A stretch of DNA of 64,000 nt from Paractinoplanes pyxinae (GCF_026626335.1 NZ_JAPNTZ010000018.1:152784-216783), one strand, 5' to 3'. Positions 45,952-56,133 are shown, counted from the stretch's first letter. Translations and numbers: made by a program. Notes: generated by a model not told the origin, from the letters alone.

Positions 45952-46241
45952 GTCAGACAAACCAGATCCGCCAGGGGCAGCTGACGCACCGCATGGAGCC
46001 GTCGGCGCACTCATTTAGCCGCAGATAAAGCACGGTCGGGTGCGTCGAGCGCGACCGGTTGGTGACAGGCGGCGGTGTGGCTCGAGCAGAATCCGCCCTT
46101 GCAGGGTAGGCCCGGTCCGACCGGCGCGTTCGAAGACGGTCGCCGTTGGCCGTGAGCGGCTGTACCACTCTGCTGCCGACGACGCGCGCAGTAACCTCAG
46201 CATGGTCCGTCGGTCAGACTCAGCGCTGGCATGCTGTAGAC

Positions 46242-46952
46242 ATGAAGGAAGCTCATGCCCTCGTAATCGGCGCTTCCAGCGAGATCGGGAGTGCCATTGC
46301 TGTCGAGCTTGCATCCCTGGGCATGTCGATGAGCCTGTGGGGCCGTGACCGCGAACGCCTGCGGCGGGCCGCGGCGCTCTGCCGGCAAACGGGCCGGCAC
46401 TGCTCAGTCGATATGGTCGATGTCGCGGACTGCGCCGCGGTCGGCCACGCGATCCAAGCGGTGGCCGACCGTGGCCCTCTGACCGTCGCGGTGTACGCGG
46501 CAGGAATGTTCGACTGGGCGCCGGCGCAGACCGCCGACCCGGCAACTTGGCAACGTGTCATTGACGTCAACCTCACCGCTGCCGCCACCGTAACCTCCCA
46601 CGTGCTGCCCATGTTGATCGCTGCCGCGCCCAGCAGTCTGGTGTACGTCGGGTCCGGCGCCGCTCACCGCGCGTTCGCCAACAACGCCGCCTATGTGGCC
46701 AGCAAACACGGCTTGGCCGGGCTTGCCGAAGCGGTGTTCCTCGATGTCCGTGACCTTGACGTGAAAGTCAGCCTGATCTCGCCGGGCATGGTCGCCGCCG
46801 GCGCCAGCCTCAACACACCAGCGGGAAAAGACCGGCCACACGAGCTGCTCGCCCCCGCAGATGTCGCCGAGGCTGTGCGGTTCGTTGTCACTTTTCCGGT
46901 CCGCGGGTGCCCCACCCAGATTCGGCTTCATCCACAACGCACGCCCAATTAA
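46242..46952 (+). CDS. short-chain dehydrogenase/reductase
   Basis: 236 aa from an ATG preceded by no strong site; the frame opens 96 bases earlier, but 'MKEAHALVIGAS' is the typical start. The cofactor turn is GASSEIGSA, then NVNL-like IDVNLTAAA, catalytic Ser in VYVGSGAAHRA, and YVASK with the Tyr and Lys. All catalytic residues are present. The first Arg after the glycine turn (WGRDRERLRR) suggests NADPH. The C-terminus (RGCPTQIRLHPQRTPN) fits the family, for example a cyclopentanol- or 3-oxoacyl-type reductase; substrate unknown. Confidence 0.8.
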   Translation: MKEAHALVIGASSEIGSAIAVELASLGMSMSLWGRDRERLRRAAALCRQTGRHCSVDMVDVADCAAVGHAIQAVADRGPLTVAVYAAGMFDWAPAQTADPATWQRVIDVNLTAAATVTSHVLPMLIAAAPSSLVYVGSGAAHRAFANNAAYVASKHGLAGLAEAVFLDVRDLDVKVSLISPGMVAAGASLNTPAGKDRPHELLAPADVAEAVRFVVTFPVRGCPTQIRLHPQRTPN

Positions 46953-47064
46953 GAGCAAGAAAGCCGAATCCGGCAGTCAATGATCGGCTGCGCTATTCTG
47001 CCGCCGATAGAGCGCCCGGGCGCCGAATACCGGCCGCCTGACACCAAGCGGTCGCGCCACATTG

Positions 47065-47179
47065 CGCCGCCGCCGAAGCAGTCAACGACGTCGAAGAGCC
47101 ACTTGGCCTGACACTGGAGCAAGCGACCCAGCTCAACCTACTGCTCGAGATCGTTCTCTTCAGGACGTCGCACGGCTAA
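47065..47179 (+). pseudogene. possible MarR-type regulator C-terminal remnant
   Basis: An isolated piece reads AAAEAVNDVEEPLGLTLEQ then ATQLNLLLEIVLFRTSHG and a stop. It resembles the dimer-forming last helices of MarR regulators ('VEE..L.GLT.EQ...L..LL'). No N-terminal part remains. Confidence 0.35.
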
Positions 47180-47205
47180 TGCTAGAGCCCTTGTCCCTGG
47201 TGTAG

Positions 47206-49374
47206 TTGCAGAGTACGAAGAGCTGCTCGATCACAGCTAAGGAAGCGGTCGCGGCGGTCGATGGGGCCGATATGGGGTCCAAGGATGGCGTCGGCGTACT
47301 GGCACCCTTCGTCGGCGGCACCTACTACGGCACGCTAGTCGCCGGCACGCTCACGGCGGCGGCAGCCCAGAAGCTCCCCCTGTTCGCGATACAAACCCTG
47401 GACGCGGCGGCCGACCTCACCGTCAGCGGCGGCAGCCCGGCCTTCGACGCCTCAGTGGCCTGGGACCACATCGGCGGTTTCGTCGTATTCGCCGACGCCG
47501 TGAACCCCAGCTATCTGCACCGGCTCGGCCGCGCGGGCAAGCCGGTGGTGCTGGTCGGCCACACGGTCGCCGGGCTGAACCGCCCCGCTGTGCTGGCCGA
47601 CAACGGCAACGGCATGCGAGCCGCCGTCACCCACCTGATCCGCGAACATGGCTGTTCCCGGATCGCTTTCACCGGGTTCCTTGAAGCAAGCGATATCCGG
47701 GAACGACATGAGGCGTACCTCGAGGTGCTGCACGAGCATGGGCTGACACCTGGGCCGCTGCTGCCCGCCACCAGCAACATCGAGATGGGCATCGAGTGGA
47801 CCGCGGCCGACTGGCTCCGTCACGGCAGACAGGACGCCCTCGTCGCGGCGACCGACCGCAACGCGATCGGCGCTCAGCGGGCGCTCGCGGCGTCCGGCCT
47901 CAACTGTCCTGACGACTATCTCCTGACTGGCTTTGACGATCTCGACCGGTCCAGCTTCGTTCGGCCTGAGCTGGCCACCGTCGCCCAGCCGCTCGACGCG
48001 ATGGGCCGTCTAGGAGTTGATCTGCTGGTACGTGAGATGCGGGGAGAGCCGGTGCCGCCGGTCGAGCACCGGCTGCCGACCCGGTTCGTCCGACGTACAT
48101 CTTGCGGGTGCACAGCCTTCGCCGAACGGCTCCCGGAGTTGCCGACGGCCGACCCGCGTCGTCGCCTGGCCATCCGCCTAGCCGATGTAGTCGTGTTCGA
48201 TTCCGGCATCGACCCCGTTGCCACGGGTGCGATCGTGGCCGACGCACTCGATGCCGCCGCCGTTGTGCCTGCAGCCGAAGTTCTGCACACGCTGCTTGCG
48301 GCGAGCCCGACCCAGGAAACGCTGCGGGTAATATGCCGTGCGGTTCAGGAATACGCGGCCTCGACGACGGGCGCACTCCGCGGCATTCAAGACATCGTGA
48401 TGTTTCTCGGGCGCTCGTTCAACCGGCTACAACTTGGTGACCAGCTGCATCTGCGTTCGCTGATCAGCGTGAACTATGACCTAAGCATCACGCTTCTCCA
48501 CCGCCGCGAAGTCGACCCACGAGATCCTTCATGGTTGGCTCTGACCCCGGCCACCGCCGGTGCGATCGCCTTGCGCGACCGGGCCGGAGACCTCGTCCGC
48601 ACTCCCGGTTGGCGGCGGCACCCCGGTCCTGCGATCCCCGCCGGTCCTACGTCCGCCGAGGCCTTCCCTCCGGACGAGCTCATAGAAGCTACCGATCCCG
48701 GCAAGGCGATCTTCGTCGTACGGGCGAAAGTGTCCGAAAGTGACCGCGGATGGCTCGCCCTTGTCGACCGGGTCGAGAATCGCGTCGAGGACGGCCGGGA
48801 GCTCGTCAACCAGTGCGCGGCTCTGCTCACCGTCGCGCTCGATCGGCGTGAGCAGGAGGCCCGGTTGCTGTGGGCGGCTCAGTCCGACCGACTGACCGGC
48901 CTGCCCAACCGCTCCTCATTCACCGCCGCACTTCCCGCTGCCGTCGGCCGCCCCGGCACCGTGCTGTTCATGGACCTGGACGGCTTCAAACAGGTAAACG
49001 ACACCCTGGGACACCACTCCGGAGACGAACTGCTCATCCAGGTCGCCGATCGCATCCGCCATTGTCTGCGCGAGTCGGACCTGGCCGCCCGCTTCGGCGG
49101 TGACGAGTTCGTTGTCCTGCTCCGGGACACCACCCCCGGCGCTGCTCTGAACAACCTGATTGATCGTCTGCGCACGGCGATCAGCGCCCCTTACCAACTG
49201 GGCGATCGCACAGCACAAATCGGCGTCAGCATCGGTTACGCGGACTGCGCGACTGGCATGAGCGCCGACCAGCTCTTACGCGACTCGGACACCTCGATGT
49301 ATCGAGCTAAAGCTGGGCGGACCGGCGCGGCGATCCCCGCGGACCGAGGTCTGCTCGTCCAGGACCGGTTGTAA
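47206..49374 (+). CDS. diguanylate cyclase with LacI-type sugar-binding-like sensor
   Basis: 722 aa from a TTG; an ATG at 47272 is the alternative start. Residues about 25-300 resemble the ligand-binding part of LacI/periplasmic binding proteins (GVGVLAPFVGGTYYG, GCSRIAFTG, LVAATDRNAIGAQRAL, LLTGFDDLDRSSF, LATVAQPLDAMG) but without the DNA-binding headpiece. A helical middle of about 230 residues follows. The C-terminal GGDEF domain is active by sequence: ARFGGDEFVVLL, metal Asp in FMDLDGFK, and the inhibitory site RESD five residues before GGDEF. No signal peptide is seen, so it senses something in the cytoplasm and makes c-di-GMP. Confidence 0.85.
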   Translation: MQSTKSCSITAKEAVAAVDGADMGSKDGVGVLAPFVGGTYYGTLVAGTLTAAAAQKLPLFAIQTLDAAADLTVSGGSPAFDASVAWDHIGGFVVFADAVNPSYLHRLGRAGKPVVLVGHTVAGLNRPAVLADNGNGMRAAVTHLIREHGCSRIAFTGFLEASDIRERHEAYLEVLHEHGLTPGPLLPATSNIEMGIEWTAADWLRHGRQDALVAATDRNAIGAQRALAASGLNCPDDYLLTGFDDLDRSSFVRPELATVAQPLDAMGRLGVDLLVREMRGEPVPPVEHRLPTRFVRRTSCGCTAFAERLPELPTADPRRRLAIRLADVVVFDSGIDPVATGAIVADALDAAAVVPAAEVLHTLLAASPTQETLRVICRAVQEYAASTTGALRGIQDIVMFLGRSFNRLQLGDQLHLRSLISVNYDLSITLLHRREVDPRDPSWLALTPATAGAIALRDRAGDLVRTPGWRRHPGPAIPAGPTSAEAFPPDELIEATDPGKAIFVVRAKVSESDRGWLALVDRVENRVEDGRELVNQCAALLTVALDRREQEARLLWAAQSDRLTGLPNRSSFTAALPAAVGRPGTVLFMDLDGFKQVNDTLGHHSGDELLIQVADRIRHCLRESDLAARFGGDEFVVLLRDTTPGAALNNLIDRLRTAISAPYQLGDRTAQIGVSIGYADCATGMSADQLLRDSDTSMYRAKAGRTGAAIPADRGLLVQDRL

Positions 49375-49855
49375 GGACGATCCGGCGTCGGCGACTACTT
49401 ACGTCTTGACCCGTGCCGCGGGGTCGTGGACGGTTGGATTCTACTTTTTATGAGCCGTTCGGACGGTCAGTGCTGGTGACGATATGGACGTCGTGGTGGG
49501 TAGCTGGGCGGTTGCTGCGGCGCCCAAGTCGTCGTCCGGGCCAGGGTCGTGTGGTTTTCGCTACGCTGGCCGGCGGGAGTGCTTGTCCTAGCGCGCACGT
49601 ACCGAAACTCTCCGCAACCTTTTCGACAGCCAGCAGGTGGAGGTCAGAGTCGCTCAGGGCAAGAATGTCCCACAGGCGGCGAACATCCACCCATGCGACT
49701 CATAGCCTGCGAACGGCGACCTGACTAGTTCAGCAAGTCGCCGTTTACCGCAATGCCGTCGCAGCCTTGCCCCTTGCAGCAACGTCCAAGTATGCTTCGC
49801 TGTCTTCGTGTGTAAGCAGCAGATGATCTCGGAGGGTCGTGATTAGTCGGCTGAT
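49375..49855. other. intergenic, no firm gene
   Basis: 480 bp. A minus-strand frame (49448-49690) begins with a plausible 30 residues (VRRLWDILALSDSDLHLLAVE) but then loses coding character. The plus strand shows only short frames. No terminator was identified. Confidence 0.35.
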
Positions 49856-50197
49856 TCAGCGTTTGGCGTCAAAAGCTTCCACGATCGAGGTGGGAATGCG
49901 TCCTCGTTCTGAAACCTCGTAGCCGTTCTTCGCGGCCCACTCCCGGATAGCTCGGTTCCGGTCCCGGTCTGCTCGCGCCGGCGCCGACGGGCGAGACGCG
50001 ATGCGCCCACTTCCACTGGTGCGACCCACTCGAGAGGCCACCGCCAGATAGGGGTCGAGGGCCTTGCGGAGCTTGCCAATGTTCTTCTCGGACAGATCGA
50101 TGGTGTAGTTGACACCATCGAATCCGAACTCGAGCGTGCGGTCGGCGTCGCTACCGTCGAGGTCGTCGGTGAGTACCGTAATGACTTGCTTGGCCAT
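49856..50197 (-). CDS. lsr2: Lsr2 nucleoid-associated protein
   Basis: 113 aa. GGAGAAGAG precedes the ATG at 50197. The N-terminal dimer domain is MAKQVITVLTDDLDGS ... VNYTIDLSEKN; the C-terminal DNA-binding domain has NRAIREWAAKNGYEVSERGR, where the RGR loop inserts into the minor groove of AT-rich DNA. Lsr2 silences horizontally acquired genes in actinobacteria, which is notable beside so many accessory and broken genes. The protein looks complete. Confidence 0.95.
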   Translation of the reverse strand: MAKQVITVLTDDLDGSDADRTLEFGFDGVNYTIDLSEKNIGKLRKALDPYLAVASRVGRTSGSGRIASRPSAPARADRDRNRAIREWAAKNGYEVSERGRIPTSIVEAFDAKR

Positions 50198-50378
50198 GAG
50201 ACTCTTCTCCAACAAACATCGTGCACCCGTAACGGTGCGTTCAATTCCTGAAACGATAGCCGATGCGCTGATCTAACAAGCCAGCGCATTTACTGACGCC
50301 CACCCGATCAAGATCACAGCATGCCGCCGCCGGGCGGCTCATCTAGACCCGGGCCGTTTCGGACCGGGCCGGCGGTGG

Positions 50379-50717
50379 TCAGTGTTCGGCGCCGTAGTTC
50401 AAGGTGTCCGGGTTGGCTCCCGTGCGTCCCTTGTCGCCGCGGTCGAGGGCGGTGATGCTACCCATCGCGCCGCCGTCGAGCTCGAAGTCAAAGATCGCGA
50501 AATTCTTACGGACCCGCTCGGCCATCTTCGATTTCGGGAAGATGATGTCGCCGCGCTGGATGTGCCAGCGCAGGACGACCTGCGCCAGGTTCTCCCTTGT
50601 CTGGCGGGCGATCTGTGTGATCACCGGTTTGGTGAATACCTCGCCTTGAGCGAGCAATATCTTCGCTTGGCGCCCCGGCGCAGTTTTCACGGCACCGGGG
50701 GACGCGGGCCGAGCCAT
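50379..50717 (-). pseudogene. aldo/keto reductase, C-terminal fragment
   Basis: The reading TRENLAQVVLRWHIQRGD, IIFPKSKMAERVRKNFAIF and DFELDGGAMGSITALDRG with the closing GRTGANPDTLNY is the end of an aldo/keto reductase (cofactor-binding 'PKS...R..N'). The catalytic Tyr, Lys and His of the N-terminal half are missing, and the first 40 residues of the frame do not fit well. It is an inactive remnant. Confidence 0.75.
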
Positions 50718-50826
50718 CGCCCGTAATCAGGGACGTCAGCAAGGTCATTGAGGAGGAACGCAACGCGGCCGTCAATGACATAACACTGGGAAAGCTTCTT
50801 GGCTGGCCAACGACATCGATGTCCGA

Positions 50827-51570
50827 TCAAAGCCGCGCGATCTTCAATGTCGCCCAGACGGCTCTGCCGTCACGGCTGGGTAAGCTGCCCCAGTGGGTGG
50901 CGAATTTTTCGACCAGACTTCGTTTGTGATCCTCGGTATCAGACAACGGGAATCGCGGCAAGACGGGACGTACCGGTGAACCATGGAGAACTGCGACGAG
51001 CAAGAATTGTGGGCGTCGGGTAATGCGCAAGGTCATTATAGTGCCGGCATTATCGACCGCGCCATTGACCAGCTCGTCGGTGACCAAGCACGCAGGAATG
51101 GCCAGGTGCAGTACACCCCACCGTAGACATGCCTCGATGGCTAAGGACCGGGCATGGCGAGCAGCACCATCGATCGGCAGCAACAGTTCGGTCAGTGTGG
51201 GCGAAGCCTCGGCGCCGAGGCGGGCGACCGCTTGGCCGGCAACGATCGACGGGTAGACCGGCACTCTCCCGTAGCGTCCGCTTTTCAGTGCCCTGGCGAC
51301 GGAAGGCTGAGGCTTGCATAGCAGCAAAGGAATGGACGGCCACCTATTGGCTTGCGATATAAGAGCAGGGAATACATTGAGACTCAGCTGGTCACGTACA
51401 GTCATTGCAGACAGATCGAATAATAGAGCGGCCGGATCTTCACAAAGATACTTCAATATGCTGGTGCGCAGGCGAGCGGCTGCTGCCACATCCAGCGCCC
51501 CCCACACTCTCACGATTGCACAGCCGTTGCCGGCTTTGATGGTCCATCTCAAAGGTACGGGCATGGTCAA
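50827..51570 (-). CDS. STAS - HATPase-like fusion, degenerate paralogue of the 45208 gene
   Basis: 247 aa, the same length and layout as the 45208 protein: STAS (CAIVRVWGALDVAAAARL, LLFDLSAMTVRDQLSLNVF) then an RsbW-like domain. The N box reads VTDELVNGAVDNAG, where the Asn that binds Mg2+-ATP is out of place, and the G1/G2 glycines are poor (VLHGSPVRP, TEDHKRSL). ATP binding is doubtful. The gene is intact, so it may keep a binding role. It reads on the minus strand, 110 bp from the AKR fragment. Confidence 0.7.
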   Translation of the reverse strand: MTMPVPLRWTIKAGNGCAIVRVWGALDVAAAARLRTSILKYLCEDPAALLFDLSAMTVRDQLSLNVFPALISQANRWPSIPLLLCKPQPSVARALKSGRYGRVPVYPSIVAGQAVARLGAEASPTLTELLLPIDGAARHARSLAIEACLRWGVLHLAIPACLVTDELVNGAVDNAGTIMTLRITRRPQFLLVAVLHGSPVRPVLPRFPLSDTEDHKRSLVEKFATHWGSLPSRDGRAVWATLKIARL

Positions 51571-51832
51571 CTCATCTCGTGACCCCGCCCGGGCGCTGAT
51601 TCAATTCACGACGTCGCCGTCGCCGGTACCGACGATACTCGCCGCCGCCGGTTGGTCGTCGGTGCCGTGGTACCAGTCTGCGATGCACCTGGGATGGCGA
51701 CAATGCCTTCGTTCTAGATGAAGATGTCGAACGGCAGTTGACGGCGTCGACGAGAACTCGGCGCGTGTGGGTGCCATCGAATCAGGTGATCTCTTGACGC
51801 ACTAAGGTAGTCGGCGGGTCGGTCGGCACCGA

Positions 51833-52489
51833 TCAGGACACAGGTAGTACGTCTGCAGCGGCAGCCAGCAGTCGTAGGCGAGTCAAGGTTGCGGCGCGGG
51901 CGCGGTCGAAGACGCCGGGATCGTGGCGTAGTTGGGCCTCGAGCGTTGCGCCGGCGATGAGGGCGGCAACCTCATAGAACAGTTGGGCGTCACCGGGGGC
52001 GCTGCTCAGGTGGCCGAGTCTCACCGCGGTGTGCAGTGACGCGGTGAACAGGTGCTCCCATTCCAAGCGTAGGCGCAGGAGTTCGTCACGGATGGGCCAG
52101 GCCGGGCATCGTATTCGACGAGAGCGGTCAGGGAGAAGGACCGGCCGCTGAGTTCGCCGGATCGCATGAACTCGATCCAGCTTTCGCAGAAATGCCATAG
52201 GCGAGGCAGCCCGTCGGCTCTATGTCATGGCCGGTGTGACCACCCGGTCGATGTAGAGCCTGGCTGCGACGCCGGTGACCGCCAGCTGAAGGTCAAGACG
52301 ACTGGCGAAGTGTCCCTTGACGCCGCTCTTGCTGATGTCGAGGTCTGCTCCGAGCCGCGCAAGGGACAGACTGTCGAGGCCTTCCGCGGAGGCTACGTCG
52401 ACCACTCTGGCGGAAATCAGTTGTCGGGTGCGCTGGCCGCGCAGGAGGCGCCCGTCGGAGATGCCGGCCGTCCCGGTTGATTGCGCCAT
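51833..52489 (-). pseudogene. TetR-family regulator with two compensating frameshifts
   Basis: From the ATG at 52489 the helix-turn-helix is normal (TRQLISARVVDVASAEGLDSL, LGADLDISKSGVKGHF). After 'DRVVTPAM' (near 52220) a TAG follows; the next natural stretch, ADGLPRLWHFCESWIEF then ELSGRSFSLTALVEYDARPG, is one frame over. Near 52100 the first frame resumes with PIRDELLRLRLEWEHLFTAS to the end. Lengths and motifs match the TetR_C family with the 'GCF'-like block. It is divergent from the hemerythrin operon (124 bp between), its probable target. Confidence 0.7.
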
Positions 52490-52613
52490 CCGATGACGAT
52501 AGCTGCAGCCGGCCGGGTCACGTGAACGCCGCCGAGCCGAACATGAAAGCCCGCATGGTCGTGCTTTCTCCGGGTAAGCGACCGGCCCACGCCGTTCCGA
52601 GTCAGGGAGTGCC

Positions 52614-53195
52614 ATGCCTTTGTCGTACCCGACCCAGCCCGGCGACATCGATCACCTGATCGCCGACGATCACGCCATCGTCGAGCGGCAGTTCCAGCAC
52701 CTGGAGGCTGGACGAGGAGACCGCCGGACCCTCGTGGACCAGATCGGCTTTGAGCTAGCCCTGCACGCGTTCGCCGAGGAGTTGTGCTGTATCCGGCATG
52801 GCTCGAACTGGGCATGGAAGAAGAGAACGAGGACGCCCGCGGGGAACATCAGCGAATGAAGGACCTGCTGATGACGCTGGACAAAAATGACCCCGGCGAG
52901 CCGGAGTTCGAACCGGCCCTCGCCGAGCTGATCCCGCTTGTCCGCCATCATGTGCACGACGAGGAGGATCAGGAGCTGCCGGAGTTCCGGTCCAAGGTGG
53001 GTGCGCAGCGGATGGCCGAACTCGGTAAGGAATTCCTGGCCGCCAAGCGTCAGGCGCCGACCGCCGCGCACCCGAGCGCGCCGGACGGTGGCGGCGTCGA
53101 GAAGCTCGTCGGTGCGCTGACCAAGCCGATTGACCAGTTCAAGGCCGTCGTCAGCGGAAAGAAGACACGGCTGGCCACCGACGGTTCAGGAACTC
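52614..53195 (+). pseudogene. hemerythrin HHE-domain protein, frameshifted
   Basis: The ATG follows a GGGAG site. Metal-ligand blocks are present: DIDHLIADDHAIVERQF (first His), then after one frameshift near 52784 the chain reads VLYPAWLELGMEEENE, GEHQRMKDLLMTLDK, and VRHHVHDEEDQELPEF. The start frame ends in 'CCIRHGSNWAWKK' and stops at 52859. The usual stop before the next gene is also missing: the frame runs on beyond 'VVSGKKTRLATDGSG'. These proteins bind iron and sense oxygen or NO. Confidence 0.75.
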
Positions 53196-54180
53196 TTGGA
53201 CCCGCAGGCACAGGCGATCGTCAACGCGCACAGCGAACTCGGGCCGCAGCCGTTCGAAGTCTTGGAGCCGGCACAAGCGCGGCGACAGCCAGGACCGGAC
53301 GACGCGGTCAAGAGAGTCATGGCCGACCGTGGTCTGGACGGCCCGGAGCCAGTCGGATCGGTCGAGGACCTGACGATTCCCGATGCCGCCGATGGCGCCC
53401 AGACGCTGCGCGTCTACAAACCCGAAGGGGTACAGACCGGCGCACCGATAATCGTTTGGGTCCACGGTGGCGGGTGGGTACTGTTCGACATCAACACCTA
53501 CGACGCCTCGTGCCGAGGTCTGTCCAACAAGACCGGTGCGATCGTCGTGTCGCCGGACTACCGGCGGGCACCGGAGGCAGTGTTTTCCCGCTTCCCATGA
53601 CGACGTGCTGACCGCATACCGGTGGACGGTTGCCAACGCCGCACAGCTCGGCGGTGATCCGGCCCGTGTCGGCATCGGTGGCGAGTCGGTCGGCGGGAAC
53701 ATGGCGGCGGCCACCGTGCTGCAGCTCGCCGAGGCGGGTGAGCAGATTCCGCTCGCGCAGGTATGTGTTTACCCGGTGACCACTGCGGAGCAGTTCGGTG
53801 AGTCGATGGAGGATGCCGCCGACGCCCGGCCGCTCAACCGTGCGCTGCTGTCCTGGATGGCGATGCACGCCTTCGAGGGAAGGCCGGACGCGGCCGAGGA
53901 CCCGCGGATCGCCCTGCTCGACTGGAGCGACGAGCAGCGCCGGCTGATGCCACCGACGCTGGTCATTACCGATGAGCAGGACGTGCTGCGCAGCCAGGGC
54001 CAGCAGTTCGCCGAAGACCTGCAGGCCGCCGGCGTCGCGACAACACACCGCTACTACGCCGGAGTGATGCACGAGTTCTTCGGTGCTTCCGCAGTGCTGG
54101 ACAAGTCCGAGCAGGCGCAGCAGGAGGCCGCCCAACACTTTTTGACCGCCTTCGACAGTCAAGGGAGCCTGTCGCGATGA
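53196..54180 (+). pseudogene. alpha/beta hydrolase (acetyl-hydrolase/HSL type), frameshifted
   Basis: 'LLDPQAQAIVNAHSELGPQP' is the typical start; only a TTG (53196) is available. The oxyanion motif is WVHGGGWV. After VVSPDYRRAPEAVFSRFP (53600) a stop occurs, while the next frame continues with HDDVLTAYRWTVANAAQLGG and the nucleophile box GIGGESVGGNMAAA, then VITDEQDVL (Asp) and YYAGVMHEFFG (His). One base is gained or lost near 53597. Its TGA overlaps the next ATG. Confidence 0.75.
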
Positions 54181-55319
54181 AGGGTCTTGTCTACCGGGGC
54201 ACCAAGCAGGTCGCCATCGAAGAGGTGCCGGACGCCGGAGTAGAAGGACCGCTGGACGCGGTCATCCGGCTCACCACCACGAACATCTGCGGCTCCGACC
54301 TGCACATATGTACGCGGGTCGCACTGCTGTAGAGCAGGGCACGGTGCTGGGCCACGAAAACATGGGCATTGTCGAGGAGGTCGGCCCGGGCGCCACTCAG
54401 GTGAAACCCGGTGACCGGGTCTCGGTGCCGTTCAACATCGCCTGCGGAACCTGCCGTAACTGCCAGTCCGGGTGGTGGTCGTCCTGCACCCGCACCAACC
54501 CGACCGAGGGCATGGACGGCGCCGCCTACGGATACGCCAACATGGGGCCCCTACGCCGGCGGCCAGGCTCAGTACCTGCGGGTGCCGTACGCCGATGTCA
54601 ATCTGCTGCACCTGCCACCCGGCACGGAGTTCGTGAATGACTTCACGATGCTGTCGGACATCTTCCCGACTGGATGGCACGGCGTCGAACTGTCGGGTTT
54701 CCAGCCCGGGGACCGCGTGGCCGTGTTCGGCGGCGGCCCGGTCGGTCTCATGGCTGCGCACAGCGCCCTGATCCGCGGGGCTACCGAGGTCTTCGTCGTC
54801 GACAAGGTCGCCGACCGACTCAAACTCGCCGAGAAGATCGGCGCCACCCCGATCGACTTCTCAGCCGGCGACCCGGACGAGCAAATCTTCCAACACACCA
54901 GCGGCCAAGGCTGCGACCGCGGCGTCGAGGCCGTCGGCTTCCAGGCCCACGACGCCGGCGGCGACGAACATCCCGGACTGACGCTGGACCACCTCGTCAA
55001 CGTCGTACGCAGCACCGGCGGCATCGGTGTGGTCGGGGTGTACGTCCCCGAGGACCCAGGCCTCGACCAGCCGACAAGAGCGGACCGGGTGACCTGGCAG
55101 TACGGCACCTTCTTCAGCAAGGGCCAATCGATGGGTACCGGACAAGCTCCCGTCAAACGCTACAACCGGCAACTACGCGACCTCATCATCACCGGCAAGG
55201 CCCAGCCGTCATTCATCGTCTCGCACGAAATCGGACTGGACAAGGCGCCCGACGCGTACGACAAGTTCGACAAGCGCATAGACGGTTACACCAAAGTCTT
55301 ACTCAAGCCGAACGCTTGA
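54177..55319 (+). pseudogene. zinc alcohol dehydrogenase (formaldehyde dehydrogenase-like), two frameshifts
   Basis: ATG overlaps the hydrolase stop. The first frame gives MKGLVYRGTKQVAIEEVPD to TTNICGSDLH, then breaks at 'CACATATGTACG' (about 54307; two extra bases compared with CACATGTACG). The second gives RTAVEQGTVLGHENMGIV and the structural-zinc loop CGTCRNCQSGWWSSC, and breaks near 54547 at GGGGCCC. The third gives GPYAGGQAQYLRVPYADV, GDRVAVFGGGPVGLMAA and the rest to 55319. All zinc and NAD sites exist in the DNA. Such enzymes oxidise formaldehyde or related alcohols; this copy cannot be made as one chain. Confidence 0.8.
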
Positions 55320-55350
55320 TCGTTTTCCAGACGGACGGACGGACGGGCGC

Positions 55351-55548
55351 GTAGCCACAGCACCTGTCCGCCGCCGTCTGGGCGCCGCGGTCGCCGCATT
55401 CCTCGTTGGAGTCTTTCCGGGCAATATAGCCCAATACATCGAGCGCAATGACGATCCCAGCATGGACACCGACGGCAAACGAGCCTTGCGGCTGCTCGGC
55501 CAGCCAGCCCTCATCGCCTGCGCACTCGCTGCCATCCGCGACCAGTAG
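55351..55548 (+). pseudogene. DoxX-like membrane protein, C-terminal remnant
   Basis: A stretch without a start codon reads RRLGAAVAAFLVGVFPGNIA, then a short acidic loop, RALRLLGQPALIACALAAIR and a stop. It matches the last two helices of DoxX family proteins ('VFP.N', 'R..lQ..li..A...R'). The first half of the gene is absent. Confidence 0.55.
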
Positions 55549-56133
55549 GCCTAGCCTGGCGAATAGAGCGCCGCCGCAACCTCGGAACGTGGTGTCCCCC
55601 AATTCGAAAGTTACGGTGTGCTTGCCTGAGCGATATCGCCGGAACGATGTTGCTGGATGCTCGGGCGGGGAAGCCGGCAGCGCAGTCGGGCAAAGAGCCG
55701 CCGACAGACCCACCGAGCCAACCCTGCCAGCGATCGCCCCGGCCAGTGCACATCTTCTTTCGAACCCCATACCGAACGATGAAAGTGCTCGCCATGCATG
55801 CAGCATGACCGAGCACGAGGCCGATGAACTGACCGCCAAGACGAGGTTCAAAATACAAAGAGCCGGGAACAGTTCTCCGACACCTTTGGCTGAGCCCGGA
55901 GATCCCTGCTCCACTATGTGCGCGACCTGTACCGAGCCGAACAGAGCCGGCGGTTGCCGCGCCAGGTCGGCACGCTACCGACGTCCTTTGAGCGACATCC
56001 CCACATTCTCGTCAGACTCTCTGGGCGATCCACACGTTCGGCGGAATCGCTGAGCTCGTTACGCCGATCTCCCCTCTGTCCGTCGTATTTGTCGACTGGC
56101 GGGAAATGACGGCCCCAGTTGACGGGCTGAGCG
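55549..56133. other. about 590 bp without a recognisable gene
   Basis: Only unconvincing short frames on both strands. It separates the broken dehydrogenase operon from the Crp gene, which ends at 56134. Confidence 0.4.

Noticed and set aside
55303..55914. Minus-strand frame of 203 codons
   Set aside because: It is opposite a DoxX-like remnant on plus and has no features of its own.
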